NCBI RefSeq assembly: GCF_000003815.2
Contig: NC_049995.1
Location: 11,796,957 to 11,858,956, forward strand
DNA from: Branchiostoma floridae
Lineage: Eukaryota > Chordata > Leptocardii > Amphioxiformes > Branchiostomatidae
Reading direction: 5' to 3'
DNA: 62,000 bases
Shown here: positions 45,799 to 56,099 of the stretch, in pieces
How positions within the stretch are numbered: the first letter of the stretch is position 1
How the letters are laid out: every line of letters starts with the position of its first letter
Notes under the pieces: model-generated
Database searches by the model: none
The model's input: only the letters and a program-made list of their open reading frames with translations
What the model was told of the DNA's origin: nothing
Translations under genes and position numbers: made by a program

Positions 45799-46057
45799 GA
45801 GGCCTCAAGGCCGGTGGATATCAATCGTATGATTGACATCCTTTGGGAAACCCAAAAATTATACAAACGTGTGAAAAAAAGGTTCTTAAAAATCTGCCGT
45901 TCATTGTGTGATCTTGGTGGTCAGGAAGGGTGAACAAATGATATAATACACAGAGCACGGTAAACCGCCCAGTGTATTCTCAATTTTTGTTCTTTGACTT
46001 TGGAATTTTTTTCTTCAATATTCTCGGGCATACGTGTTCTCTTTTTGTATGTTTTGC

Positions 46058-46188
46058 ATTCTCGAAGCAGAGGTTGGGTCACGGAGATAGTGGTAGTGGT
46101 AGGGATTCCCTCAACAGAGCTTTAAGCCTAGTAAAAATCTCAAGCCCACCCACTACTGTCTCTGTGACCCAACCCCTGCATGGAGAAT
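46058..46188. mobile_element. Hairpin MITE, right-arm copy
   Basis: 131 bp, ATTCTCGAAGCAGAGG to CATGGAGAAT. Mirror of 22684-22818. Confidence 0.78.
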
Positions 46189-46199
46189 AACTTCGCATG

Positions 46200-47640
46200 C
46201 TTTGTAGAGAGTATGGTCGAAAACTTTATTCTAACGTTCAAAACTTGATGAGCACACGGATGCAATTTTTTTGACCGAATGAACATGACATAAACAGCAG
46301 ACTATGTCCGCCCGTCATACCTATTACAACGTTAAGTGGAACATTTAATTGAACACAAAGCGAGTAATTAGTTTGAGTTATCTCTGCAGGCTTTATCAGT
46401 ATGACTGACCCATGCTTTCATACGCGTGATCTAGTTTCAGATTTGAGTTAATCATGTGTTTTCAATGAGAACTGTAAATGTGTATTGTATGTGTTGTCAC
46501 CCAATATCAGCGACGCTGCCTGGGTTGTTTGCCGTGTATTGCGTTTTCTGCATTCTCAATAAATGAATAAATAAATCTCTGCAGCCTTCATCAGTATCAC
46601 TAGCCCATGATTTCATACACGTGATCTACTTGATACGTGATACGTACCTTTTGTAGGGAGTCGATGTGCACGTGTTTTGCAAGTGTTGTGCACTTGTTCG
46701 GACCGTGATAGCCTTGCCCTGTTCCCAGAAAGATGGACATGTAATAAGTCTCCTGTAGGGCAACGTGATGACGTAAACATGCAATCGTTTATCTCGTATT
46801 TTTTGTTTGTTTTAGAACTGCTTATATAAGATGATATTTACCCTCAAATCTGCAAGTCATCTTGAAACAAGATTATAATTTTTCACGTCAGAAACAAGTA
46901 CATGAAAAGTAAAAGTAAACAAAAGTCATTTCTATGACGTAGGTTACGATTTAGGTTACTTTCTACAATTTCTTTTCAGACCGTCTTTCAAAATAAATGT
47001 TAGTTTCATGGTCGAGACATGTGCGCAGACAATTTTGGAGGAGCTGTTTCGTAGAAAAGAATGACTTATTTAGTGTCCCTTTGTGAAAACATCACATGGT
47101 CTTTACTGACCGCGGGTCAGTAGATTTTTAAATGCATCGCAATATGTTGATAGGTCTGGAACAGCTCTTTTCTGCCAGACATACGTTGACGGTACCACAA
47201 CGGCAAGCTGAGGAAGAGAGTCAGGTCCTACATCAGCCCAACCCTGCACAATCAGGTAACTTGCAGATGAGTTTATCAATTTGTGCCATTCTAAGCATTT
47301 TGAAAACCTAACGTCAAATATCTTCACAGTAAAGTGCTAGAGTAACTTGAATAAATATCACATGGGAAATTAACTTGAAACACATTTCATTTGTGAATGT
47401 CCCCTTTGTGAAGCCATATTCTGTATACTTCATGTACGTACATTCATTGACTTAATCTAAGTATGTTTAGAATTAAGATTATTTACCTGACTTGTAGTTA
47501 TTCTGTGTTCAATGACAATGTAATGGTAGTACGTTAGTATTTAATTTTGTTCAGTTTCAATAAGCGTCATGGGCATGAATTTGCTATAAATCTATATCGT
47601 ATTATGAAGGAAACAATGGGTAGCTTTTCGTGCCTGTAAA
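46200..47640 (-). repeat. Spacer B, right-arm copy
   Basis: Inverted copy of 19000-20564 without the LINE fragment and without the retroelement, and therefore the best empty-site reference. It contains GTGCACGTG/GTGTTGTGCAC clusters at 46670-46700. No gene. Confidence 0.7.
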
Positions 47641-47658
47641 TTGTGAATCAATTATTTA

Positions 47659-48036
47659 GGCCGCACTGACTTAATTTTATGAATGACATCTTCTGACAAC
47701 CCCAAAACTAATGCGAAAGGGCGAAAAAAAAAGAAAATCAAACAAAAGCAAAAGTACCACTAAATCACAGGATAAACCTCCAGTCCATTCTTTCCCAGGC
47801 TTGGTTTGTCTTGTTAATGTTCATCTCCAGTAAGACTGTAAGACAGAATCAATGTTTTATTGCAGTTCTTGTATAAAGAGGGAACAGTTACTTTTGCCCC
47901 ATACCCTTACCTTGGAGAGCAGGTCCTCTGGCAACAATCCAGATTGACCAGGCCGCTTTTGGGTGACATTTGGGTAGATTTTTTATAAGAGGCAAAAATC
48001 AACGCGCGCGGATGTCATCCATAAAATTGAGTGGCC
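47659..48036. mobile_element. Harbinger-like element, right-arm copy (378 bp)
   Basis: TTA at 47656-47658 and 48037-48039. Inverted ends GGCCGCACTGACTTAATTTT and AAAATTGAGTGGCC. Ancestral form of 17456-18996 before the GC-rich insert. Confidence 0.75.
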
Positions 48037-48118
48037 TTATTTGTAAGAAAAGTTTATTCTGTACTTCTACCGTCATCAAATTAGACTGTATGTTACAATT
48101 AAGGAAAAGGTTCATATA

Positions 48119-48300
48119 TTTCTTGCCGTTTTTAGTTAGAATACCTCTATGTAAAGTTCTTTGTTTTTATTTGCCCTTTCTCTATTGTTCATTGTTATGA
48201 TTTTAACTGTTGCTGGAGGTGTGGGTCATGTAAAGGTATATCCTGTTACCCACACCTTGCAGAACTTTTTCTGTAAAGTTTAATAAATATAAATAAATAA
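48119..48300 (+). mobile_element. Short retroposon-like fragment with AAAT tail
   Basis: Present only in the right arm, between ATATATT and ATTCATTAATC, which are contiguous in the left arm near 17370. It ends TAATAAATATAAATAAATAA, a simple-repeat tail typical of LINE/SINE 3' ends. No coding sequence. Confidence 0.5.
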
Positions 48301-48382
48301 ATAAATTCATTAATCTATTCTATGTTTATCTGTTGCTATAGGAGACCTTTACCTGCAGAATATGATAATACCGCTATACAAA

Positions 48383-49456
48383 ATGGAATCCGCAACTTGC
48401 ATTTTCATTCTCTTAACTCTGCTAACAATCACTGTTGGGAAGACCGTTCATTATACCGGCCGTAACTTGACGCAGGTCCCGATAGACGTCATTACACCAG
48501 ACGTCTATTCTGTCAAGTTGTCAAACAATAAAATATCCCACCTGGACTCATTAAGCACAACCCCGTACATATGGTATCTGTTTATCGACAACAATCGGGT
48601 AAAGGATTTATTCCCGCAAACCTTCCAACGTCTGGACAAGCTTCGCATTCTGGATCTGGACAGAAACTACATCGTTTTCCCTCGTGACTTCATCTTTTCT
48701 GATCTTTCCGCCCTTTGGGATCTGTTCCTCTCCAACAACCTGGTTTCTTCTGTATCAGAACGCGCGTTCCACGGTCTGGCAAGTCTGGAGTTCCTGGAAC
48801 TTTCCGGGAATCGACTTTCATCGGTTCCCATGCAGGCAATCAAGCTGATTCCGAGTAAACAACCTTTGTCAGTGCTGCTTAGGGTCAACAACATTAGTCA
48901 CATACCCCAAGATCTTAAATCTGCACACCCGTCCACAACTTATCAGTTACAGGGGAACCCTTTGCACTGTAGCGATGCACAAGGCAGCCATGATGACGAG
49001 TTAAATATTGCTAATATGGATAAATGGCCCATTATTACACCTTACATTATCAACACCGAACATAATCGCACTTTCGTCGAAAGGCATTTCCTACTCAAAA
49101 GTCATCACAAGAACTTTGGTGTTGTCCCCACCACTTTCTACGTACCTAAGCACATTTCCTTTATTCTACCTTTGTTTCTTTATGACAACCTTGTTGATTC
49201 ATTCTTCTGGAACACCCCGACAGGCCGCCATTTAGTCAAACCTGCCACCAAACCGTTCGCGGTTGAAGACTTCACCGCGGAAGACTCGGGCATTTACACA
49301 AATGAAGCAAGTATGCAGGGTAGCACGAAAACATTTTATAGTGATCTGCTACTGTGCCTCATTCACCCAATGAAGGAGACAAAGGGACAAAACACGACAA
49401 TTTCCCCATCCGACGACTTTTTACCACAAAGGAAAAACAACACCGACACTTGTTAA
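48383..49456 (+). CDS. LRR-Ig receptor, copy 4 (nonsense codon before membrane segment)
   Basis: ATG at 48383 (MESATCIFILLTLLTITVG); an in-frame ATG at 48362 adds seven residues. The LRR and Ig-like regions match copy 2 at all but about 20 of 364 residues. A TAA at 49454-49456 follows NNTDTC, where copies 1-3 have TCA/TTA-type sense codons (copy 2 reads TGTTCAGGT). The product would be about 357 residues, a secreted ectodomain. The frame after the stop is intact for another 1,026 bases, so the change is recent, polymorphic or a sequencing error. The Ig-like part has AEDSGIYTNEA without the usual F-strand Cys. Confidence 0.78.
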   Translation: MESATCIFILLTLLTITVGKTVHYTGRNLTQVPIDVITPDVYSVKLSNNKISHLDSLSTTPYIWYLFIDNNRVKDLFPQTFQRLDKLRILDLDRNYIVFPRDFIFSDLSALWDLFLSNNLVSSVSERAFHGLASLEFLELSGNRLSSVPMQAIKLIPSKQPLSVLLRVNNISHIPQDLKSAHPSTTYQLQGNPLHCSDAQGSHDDELNIANMDKWPIITPYIINTEHNRTFVERHFLLKSHHKNFGVVPTTFYVPKHISFILPLFLYDNLVDSFFWNTPTGRHLVKPATKPFAVEDFTAEDSGIYTNEASMQGSTKTFYSDLLLCLIHPMKETKGQNTTISPSDDFLPQRKNNTDTC

Positions 49457-50482
49457 GGTTCTACAAATCAATCCTGCTGTTCCTACTGGTTAGTTTTTAA
49501 GCCTTCTTTTTATCAGAAATTCTGTGATGTTAGGAACACTAACTCACAAGACAAATATGTCGTCTTGGTCATAGTTTTGTTTGGTATTTTTATTCTGGTG
49601 GTTCTCTGTCATGCCACATTATTTTGTTGGAGAAAACAGCGAGCGAGAGGAGAACACATTGACATCACCAGTACAACATTGCACATAGGGGTACAAGCTA
49701 TGGCCGTCTGTATTCCCCATCACAGCCTGCTCATGGTGACAGATCAGTCAAGAGAAGGAGAATCGAGCCCAAACGCCTTCCCTCTTAGACGATTGCGATC
49801 GCGAGAAACCCACTGGTCGGAGATGATAAAAGGAGCAACGCAGTGTAGTTTCCATTACGTGACAGAAGCGCACCAGGCGGACACAAACGGTGTTGCAGAG
49901 GCTGAGGTTCATCACTATGACAACGATGACGCGTCAGATGCAGATGAGGAGGAACAATATCACCAATACGCTTCTGCAGCGCCGCCCCCTCTACCGGTCT
50001 ATGAGGAGACTGCACCCAAAGTGCTCGTGGAAGAAGAATCTGACCAGCCTGCTTTTCACATAGGCAATGCCGAAACTGGTGAGGAAGAAATACCTTACGG
50101 CGTAGCCGCAGCAAATTCACTGTACCAACGGGACATGACTCCAAATCGTAGTGATGTCACAAGTGAGCGTTCGTACAGCGTCTCTGCAGATAGCTGTGCG
50201 GTAGAAGGGAACAGGTTGGAAGAAAGGTTTCATGTTGTAGCAGAGGCAAACACACTTTATCACCAAGATGCGGCTGCAAATTGTAGTACTCTTACAAGAG
50301 AGCACGCAGCTAGAAATAATTCATATGGCAGTGCGGCAGATCCGATCCAAACGGAAACAGTCATCACTGACATGTATATCCAGCAAACTGCCATCACACG
50401 TGACGTCACAACCACGTTAAACCATGAGTCTGAGGAAGATTTCGGCATTCTGTACGGAAGTGGAGCGGCAACTGTCGAGTAA
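49457..50482 (+). CDS. LRR-Ig copy 4: membrane helix and tail downstream of TAA
   Basis: In frame with 48383-49456. It begins GSTNQSCCSYWLVFKPSF, then a membrane helix (VVLVIVLFGIFILVVLC), basic stop-transfer residues WRKQRAR and a tail of about 270 residues. The tail holds HYDNDDASDADEEEQYHQY, PPPLPVYEETAPK, IPYGVAAANSLYQRD and TLYHQDAAAN. YDND fits the pYxN consensus bound by Grb2-type SH2 domains (motif knowledge; binding not shown). No ITIM was seen. It ends LYGSGAATVE and TAA. An AATAAA lies just after the stop. As part of an undamaged gene this would be the signalling half. Confidence 0.72.
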   Translation, partial: GSTNQSCCSYWLVFKPSFYQKFCDVRNTNSQDKYVVLVIVLFGIFILVVLCHATLFCWRKQRARGEHIDITSTTLHIGVQAMAVCIPHHSLLMVTDQSREGESSPNAFPLRRLRSRETHWSEMIKGATQCSFHYVTEAHQADTNGVAEAEVHHYDNDDASDADEEEQYHQYASAAPPPLPVYEETAPKVLVEEESDQPAFHIGNAETGEEEIPYGVAAANSLYQRDMTPNRSDVTSERSYSVSADSCAVEGNRLEERFHVVAEANTLYHQDAAANCSTLTREHAARNNSYGSAADPIQTETVITDMYIQQTAITRDVTTTLNHESEEDFGILYGSGAATVE

Positions 50483-51179
50483 ATGAATAAACTGTATGTC
50501 AAAGAGTGAAACGTGTAAGAACCAAGGATATCTTCACATAAACTTAAACAATGCCTAATGAGTAAGATGTGGAATGCCTCTATTGTTCATTCGGTTCAGC
50601 ACTGTAAAATGGAATATGTTGTATTGCGTTCTCTTTCTTCGCAGACGGGTATTTAGAAGTATTGTATATGATTTTAATGTCAAATTTATTACATGATTAC
50701 TTGATAAAGAAATAAGTATTGTATCTTATTTGAGATTTGCTTGATTTTAGTAGTTGGTCGACTGTCAAGTAAATGAATAAACTGTGAAAGAGTGCTCTTG
50801 TGACCAAGGACATCCTCACATAATTTATAAACTTTGAATAATGCCCAGAGTTAGATGCGATAAACTTGTATCGTTCGGTAGCTATAGGTTTGGCATTTTG
50901 TTGAATTACGTTTTCTCTTCGTATATGGGCAATTTGAAGTATTGTGTGTTTCTATTTTGTTTCAATTGAATAACATCATGAATAAAGTAAAGTATCTTAC
51001 CTTATTTGTGACTTGCCTGACTTTAGTGGTTTGGTACTGAGACTATTGCATCGAGATGATAGTCATTTTTTTTTCAAATTTGATGAGTTCACTCCGTAAA
51101 AGATATTATTATGAAATCTTATGTTTCTATCTATTCAGACGGTTCAAGCTGGAGACTGCCGATAAGGTGTAATACAAGT

Positions 51180-51560
51180 TACATATCGAAACTGGAATTC
51201 GAAGGCACAGCATGAAATGAACAGCATTTTATTTTACACTGTAAATTGTACCATAAGGAACGGGTTGTGCTTTATGAATATATCAGAAAAGAGTTTTCAT
51301 ATTTTGAACATCTTAATGTAACGGATAATTTTCTATTTTTGATGCGCCTAGATAAACCCTGTATATTAAACATTATTTGTTCGTATATCTACACCTGTAC
51401 AAAGAAACGAGAAGATGTCGACCATCCTGTTAGCTTAGTACCTTCAATTAGTTAAATTGTATCTTGTTGTCCCTGCATATGTCTGTTATGTCTGTTATCA
51501 GTGACCTGTACCTAGCCCGTCGAGGCATGAATGTACAAAGAGGTCTTTCATTCATTCATT
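51180..51560 (+). pseudogene. LINE 3' end fragment, right arm only
   Basis: The frame HFILHCKLYHKERVVLYEYI matches the HFLLHC..Y..ER..L motif near the end of LINE polyproteins. It continues to a stop at 51455, then a 3' UTR ending in ATTC repeats. It is flanked by similar 30-bp phrases (GCTGGAGACTGCCGATAAGG, then GCTGAAGATTGCCGACCAGG), possibly a target duplication. The stretch 50483-51179 before it is shared spacer. Confidence 0.65.
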
Positions 51561-53400
51561 ATACAATCTGTCTCCCTAGAATATGTTCGTCCTCCCAATG
51601 AGCTGAAGATTGCCGACCAGGTGTAAAACTATAGCATTTGTCTCCCTAAAATATATCTTCGTCCTCCCAATGAACTACAACTATATATGTTTGAAACTCG
51701 ACCTATTTCTACACCCAGACACTGAGATCAGGGACATAAACAGAAACCATACTCTGATTGAGGAATTTCTGTGTCAAATAATGCATAATTTAAGGCGGAC
51801 ACGCAGTTGTGCACGTGTTGTGCACGTGTTGTGAGCGTGATCGGGACGTGATAGCCTTGCCCTGCAACCAGAAGGAGGCACGTGTAATAAATAATAGGTC
51901 ACCTAGATGCAATGCAACGTGTTAATGTAAATATGCAGTAACTATCTAGTTTTTGTCTTTATCTTTGATGATGATATGTACCCTCAAGTTACATGTTATC
52001 TTAGACCTACCTTAGTTTTTCACGTCAGAGACAAGGAAAGTCAAATAAAATGGTTTCTTACTGATAGCTGCTAAGGCTAAGAACAGGGATGGATGGAGGA
52101 GACTTGTGCAAGAGGGCTGACGTCACAGTTGAGTTGCGTGGTAGGGAGCAAAACCTTTGAAAATCCTTCTTTTCTTTGGAAATTGTGCCCAACCTTAAAT
52201 TTTTTTTGCTAGAAGTGACAACTAGGGTCTGATCTTTCATATTTTGGTCAAAATTTCTTCAGTTGACCAGTTTTGATGGCGTAGTGATAGATCTGAGTTG
52301 TTGGGTCCAGCGGATGGCTACAGGAGTGAAACTGGGTCAAAGGTGAGGTTTGTTTACTTGAATCAGCTGTGCCGAGAGTTTGAGGTGGTTGACCCTCTGT
52401 TTTCTTTCCATGTTTAGCTAGTATACCCATGTGACTTTCTGGTGGAGAAGAATTTTTGAGATTGAAATAAAGGTAAGTATTTTTACAATGTCTTATTTCA
52501 GGGCTTCTTATGCTGTGTGCCAATGGGGAGAATCAACTGTCATGTCAGCCCTAGAAGGCAACCATGGTCCCCGACCCTCCTGATGAGGATGGGACTAGGT
52601 GAGGTGATGAGACTGATAGCTTCAAACACGGTCTCTACAATTTCTTCTGGGACCGTCCTTAAAAACACGTGTTACTGAATACAGTATAATGGTCGAAACA
52701 CGTGCCAATCACCCAGTTCCATGTAATTAAAAAGGCGCCAATTTTGTTTCCAATTTGTCAGCAGACAATTTAGATGAAACTCTTTCGAAAAAGCAAGACT
52801 GTTGCATAAAGTCCTTGGGGAAAACATCGCACTGTTATATAACTGACAAATGATGACACCGCAGGCGAGATGTTTGCTTGCGGAAGATATGATAAAAATA
52901 TGGACATTTGATGTCACCAAAATACATCACGGCATGTTGCCATCTATATGGCGATTTCTTTCATTAGTAAAAGTATACTGGATGTGAAAATAAAAAGAAA
53001 ATGCAACTGTGTAATCAACTAAAAACACTTCAGTTAAAGGACCAGGAATACAGACAACAAAGATTAACTTTGAGAGCATTTATTACTTTTTTTTTCAAAT
53101 GAACAAAACTAACATCATATTCATCACAGCACCCAGGATCATTAAAAATGGTGTGTTTAGGTTTGTCGACAATGTGAATGACTTAACTCAGATGGCAGAT
53201 ACTAGAACCATGGTGCTGAATAAAGTGCTAAGAATACACGTATATCACACCTAACTCTATGCGTTGTTTAAGCGTTTAGGCGTAAACTTAATTACGTGGG
53301 GATGACGTTACTCCAAAGTTCGACTCTTTGATAGTTCATGCAGCTACTCGACAGTTGCCGCACCATTCCGTACAGCTTGCAAAAACCTTCCAAAGAAACC
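51560..53400 (-). repeat. Spacer A, right-arm copy
   Basis: Inverted copy of 10705-12234. Contains GTTGTGCACGTGTTGTGCAC near 51805 and the MITE 52113-52552. No gene. Confidence 0.7.
52113..52552. mobile_element. 440-bp MITE, ends AGGGCTGAC, right arm only
   Basis: Ends AGGGCTGACGTCACAGTTGA and TCAACTGTCATGTCAGCCCT are inverted over about 20 bp. The left-arm counterpart reads straight through near 11560. Target duplication is short (AG or TAG). No transposase. Confidence 0.78.
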
Positions 53401-53655
53401 TAATTTGACGTAGTTGTGACATCACGTGTGATGATGGCAGTGTCGTCAGTTTGCTGGACACACAAGTCATGATCAGTCATGTCTGTTTCTGTTTGGTCCA
53501 AATCTGCCGCACTGCCATATGCAGTGTTTCTAGCTGCGTGCTCTCTTGTAAGAGTACTACAAGTTGCAGCCGCATCTTGGTGATAAAGTACGTTTGCCTC
53601 TGCTACAACATGAAACCTAGCTTTCTTCCACCCTGTTCCCTTCTACGGCACAGTA

Positions 53656-55623
53656 CTAGTAGTTTGCAGAGGCGCTGCATGCATGCTCACCTGTGCATGC
53701 TCTACGGTTTTCAGTCGTATCATGGTGATAAAGTTCGCATGCCTCAACTACGGCAGGAAAACTTTCTTCTATACGGTTTCCTTCTATCGCACAGTAATTT
53801 GCAGAGGCGTGGCATTCATGCACACTTGTGAGACCGCTACGGATTGGAGCCGTGTCCCGTTGGTACAGTGAATTTGCTGCGGCTACTCCGTAAGGCATTT
53901 CTTCCTCACCAGTTTCGGCATTGCCTACGTCAACAGCAAGCTGCTCAGATTCTTCTTCTACTAGCTCTTTGGATGCAGTATCCTCGTAGACTGGTAGAGG
54001 GGGCGGCGCGGCGGAAGCGTATTGGTGATATTGTGCCTCCTCGTCTGCATCTGACGCGTCATCGTTGTCATAGTGATGGACCTGAGCCTCTGTAGTACCG
54101 TCCGTGTCCGCCTGGCGCGCCTCTGCCACGCAATGGAAACTATATTGTGTGGCTCCCATTGTCATCGTCGACCAATGGGCTTGTGTCGGCCTCAAACGTT
54201 TAAGAGGGAAGGCGTTTTGGTTCGATTCTCCTTCTCTTGACTGATCTGTCACCATGAGCAGGCTGTGATGGGGAATACAGACGGCCATGGCTTGCACTCC
54301 AAAGTTCAATGTTGTAATGGTGGTGCTAATGTGGTCTTGTCTCGCTCGTCGATTTCTCCAATAAGATAACGCGGAAAGAGAGATAACCATAAGACTTACA
54401 AGACCGAACAGATTTAAAACCATGACCAAGACGACATGTTTTTCTTGTGAGTTAGTGTTTCTATCAACGCAGAATTTCTTATGAAAAGAAGGCTTGAAAA
54501 CTAGCCAGTTGCTACAACAGGATCGATTGGTAGAACTTAAACAAGTTGAATTGTCGGTTTTGTTTCTACTCTGTGGTAAGAAGTCATCGGATAGGGACAT
54601 TGTGGTGTTTTGTTCCTGTGTCTCCTTTGGTTTGTGGAGGAGGCACAGCAGCAGATCAGAATAAAACTTTCTTCCTGATTCCCAGCCTACACCAGAGACT
54701 TCACCTGTGTACATGCCCGAGTCTTCCGCGGTAAAGTCTTCAACCGCGAACGGTTTGGTGGCAGGTTTGATCAAGTGGCGTCCTGTCGGGGTGTTCCAGA
54801 AGAATGAATCAATAAGCTGGGGGTTCCCCAACGGAGGTAGATCAAACGAAGTGTGCTCAGGTACGTACAAGGTGGTGGGAACAACACCAACGTTTTGGTA
54901 CCGTCGTTCTAGGAGGAAAATCTTTTCGACAAAAGTGCGGTTATGTTCAGTGTTGATACTGTAAGGCGTTGTTTGTGGCCATTTTTCCATATTATCAATG
55001 TTAAACTCGTCATCATGGCTAACCTGTGTATCAGGACAGCGCAATGGGTTCCCCTGTAATAGATAAGAGGCGGACGGGTGTGGTAACTTTAGATCTGGGG
55101 GTATTTGACTGATGTTATTGACCATGAGTGACACTAACGAGAGTTGTTTACTCGGAATCAGCTTGATTGCCTGCATGGGGACCGATAAAAGTCGATTCCC
55201 GGAAAGTTCCAGGAACTCCAGACTTGCCAGACCGTGGAACGCGCGTTCCGATACAGCAGAAATCAGGTTGTTGGAGAGGAACAGATCCAAAAGCTCGGCG
55301 AGGTCGGCAAAGATGAAGTCACGAAGGAAAACGATGTAGTTTCTATCCAGATCCAGAATACGAAGCTCATTCAGACGTTGGAAGGTTTGTGGGAATAAGT
55401 TTTTTACCCGATTGTTGTCGATAAACAGATAGCGTATGTACGGAGTTGAGTTAAAGGAATCGAGGTGAGATATTTTGTTGTTTGACAGCTTGACAGAATA
55501 GACGTCTGGTGTAATGGCGTCTATCGGGACCTGCGTCAAGTTACGGCCGGTATAATGAACGGTCTTCCCAACAGTGGTGGTCAGCAGAGTTAAGAGAATG
55601 AAAAGGCAAGTGGCGGATTCCAT
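53656..55623 (-). CDS. LRR-Ig transmembrane receptor, copy 3 (best preserved)
   Basis: 655 residues from MESATCLFILLTLLTTTVG. Signal peptide about 1-19, LRRs about 41-175, LRR cap GNPLRC at 191-196, Ig-like region about 247-310 (FFWNTPTGRHL, AEDSGMY), extracellular Cys cluster about 361-385, membrane helix about 396-421, then a long tail. The tail carries HYDNDDASDADEEAQYHQY and repeated LYxxD-type tyrosine motifs. The Ig segment keeps the C-strand Trp and D-x-G-x-Y but has no B- or F-strand Cys. A TAG follows SASANY at the junction of a duplicated tail module; the second module downstream is frameshifted. Likely a pattern-recognition-type receptor; ligand unknown. Amphioxus LRR-Ig expansions are known, but this tail I do not recognise elsewhere. 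Confidence 0.85.
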   Translation of the reverse strand: MESATCLFILLTLLTTTVGKTVHYTGRNLTQVPIDAITPDVYSVKLSNNKISHLDSFNSTPYIRYLFIDNNRVKNLFPQTFQRLNELRILDLDRNYIVFLRDFIFADLAELLDLFLSNNLISAVSERAFHGLASLEFLELSGNRLLSVPMQAIKLIPSKQLSLVSLMVNNISQIPPDLKLPHPSASYLLQGNPLRCPDTQVSHDDEFNIDNMEKWPQTTPYSINTEHNRTFVEKIFLLERRYQNVGVVPTTLYVPEHTSFDLPPLGNPQLIDSFFWNTPTGRHLIKPATKPFAVEDFTAEDSGMYTGEVSGVGWESGRKFYSDLLLCLLHKPKETQEQNTTMSLSDDFLPQSRNKTDNSTCLSSTNRSCCSNWLVFKPSFHKKFCVDRNTNSQEKHVVLVMVLNLFGLVSLMVISLSALSYWRNRRARQDHISTTITTLNFGVQAMAVCIPHHSLLMVTDQSREGESNQNAFPLKRLRPTQAHWSTMTMGATQYSFHCVAEARQADTDGTTEAQVHHYDNDDASDADEEAQYHQYASAAPPPLPVYEDTASKELVEEESEQLAVDVGNAETGEEEMPYGVAAANSLYQRDTAPIRSGLTSVHECHASANYCAIEGNRIEESFPAVVEACELYHHDTTENRRACTGEHACSASANY

Positions 55624-55842
55624 TTTGTATCGCTGTATGAGTATATTCGGCAGTCAAAGTCTCCCTATCACAACATAAATATAGAACAGATAAATGAAGA
55701 TTTGAATAAACAAACCACTCTCAGTAAAATCTAATCTACCATGCATAGAAGTATATTGTACAAAATGTCCTTTTTTAATGACCAATTCAAAGTCTACGTA
55801 AAACGACTTATCATCAAAAGCGGCTCCGATGGCCGATTGGAG

Positions 55843-56036
55843 TACTCTCCAAGCAGAGGTTAGGCTCCGGCTGTTTTTTAACGTTTTTTTAGTCGTTTTT
55901 ATCGGGCTTTCTATTTTTTTAAATATCTTGCTGTGTCAAAACCTTTGGCTGGCGTACTTCAAGAAAAATGACAAAATAGAAAGCCCGATGAAAACGACTA
56001 AAAAACAGCCGGAGCCTAACCTCTGCTTGGAGAGTA
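55843..56036. mobile_element. hAT-type hairpin MITE with GATTGGAG duplication
   Basis: 194 bp, starting TACTCTCCAAGCAGAGGTTA with its inverted complement at the end. The inner stem extends to about 75 bp on each side (AAAAACAGCCGGAGCC, GAAAGCCCGAT). An 8-bp direct repeat GATTGGAG abuts both ends. Eight-base duplications fit hAT elements. Confidence 0.85.
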
Positions 56037-56099
56037 GATTGGAGCATTTTCGAGAATAAATTAAGGCACAAACAAAAAACAAAAATAATAATTCATTTG

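Larger units (their letters stand above)
30873..55620 (-). repeat. Right arm of giant imperfect palindrome
   Basis: Inverted counterpart of 8511-30772. Right-only insertions include 33223-37986, 42789-44134, a simple-repeat-tailed fragment near 48119-48300, a LINE end at 51180-51560 and a MITE at 52113-52552. Left-only insertions are listed with the left arm. Confidence 0.85.
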
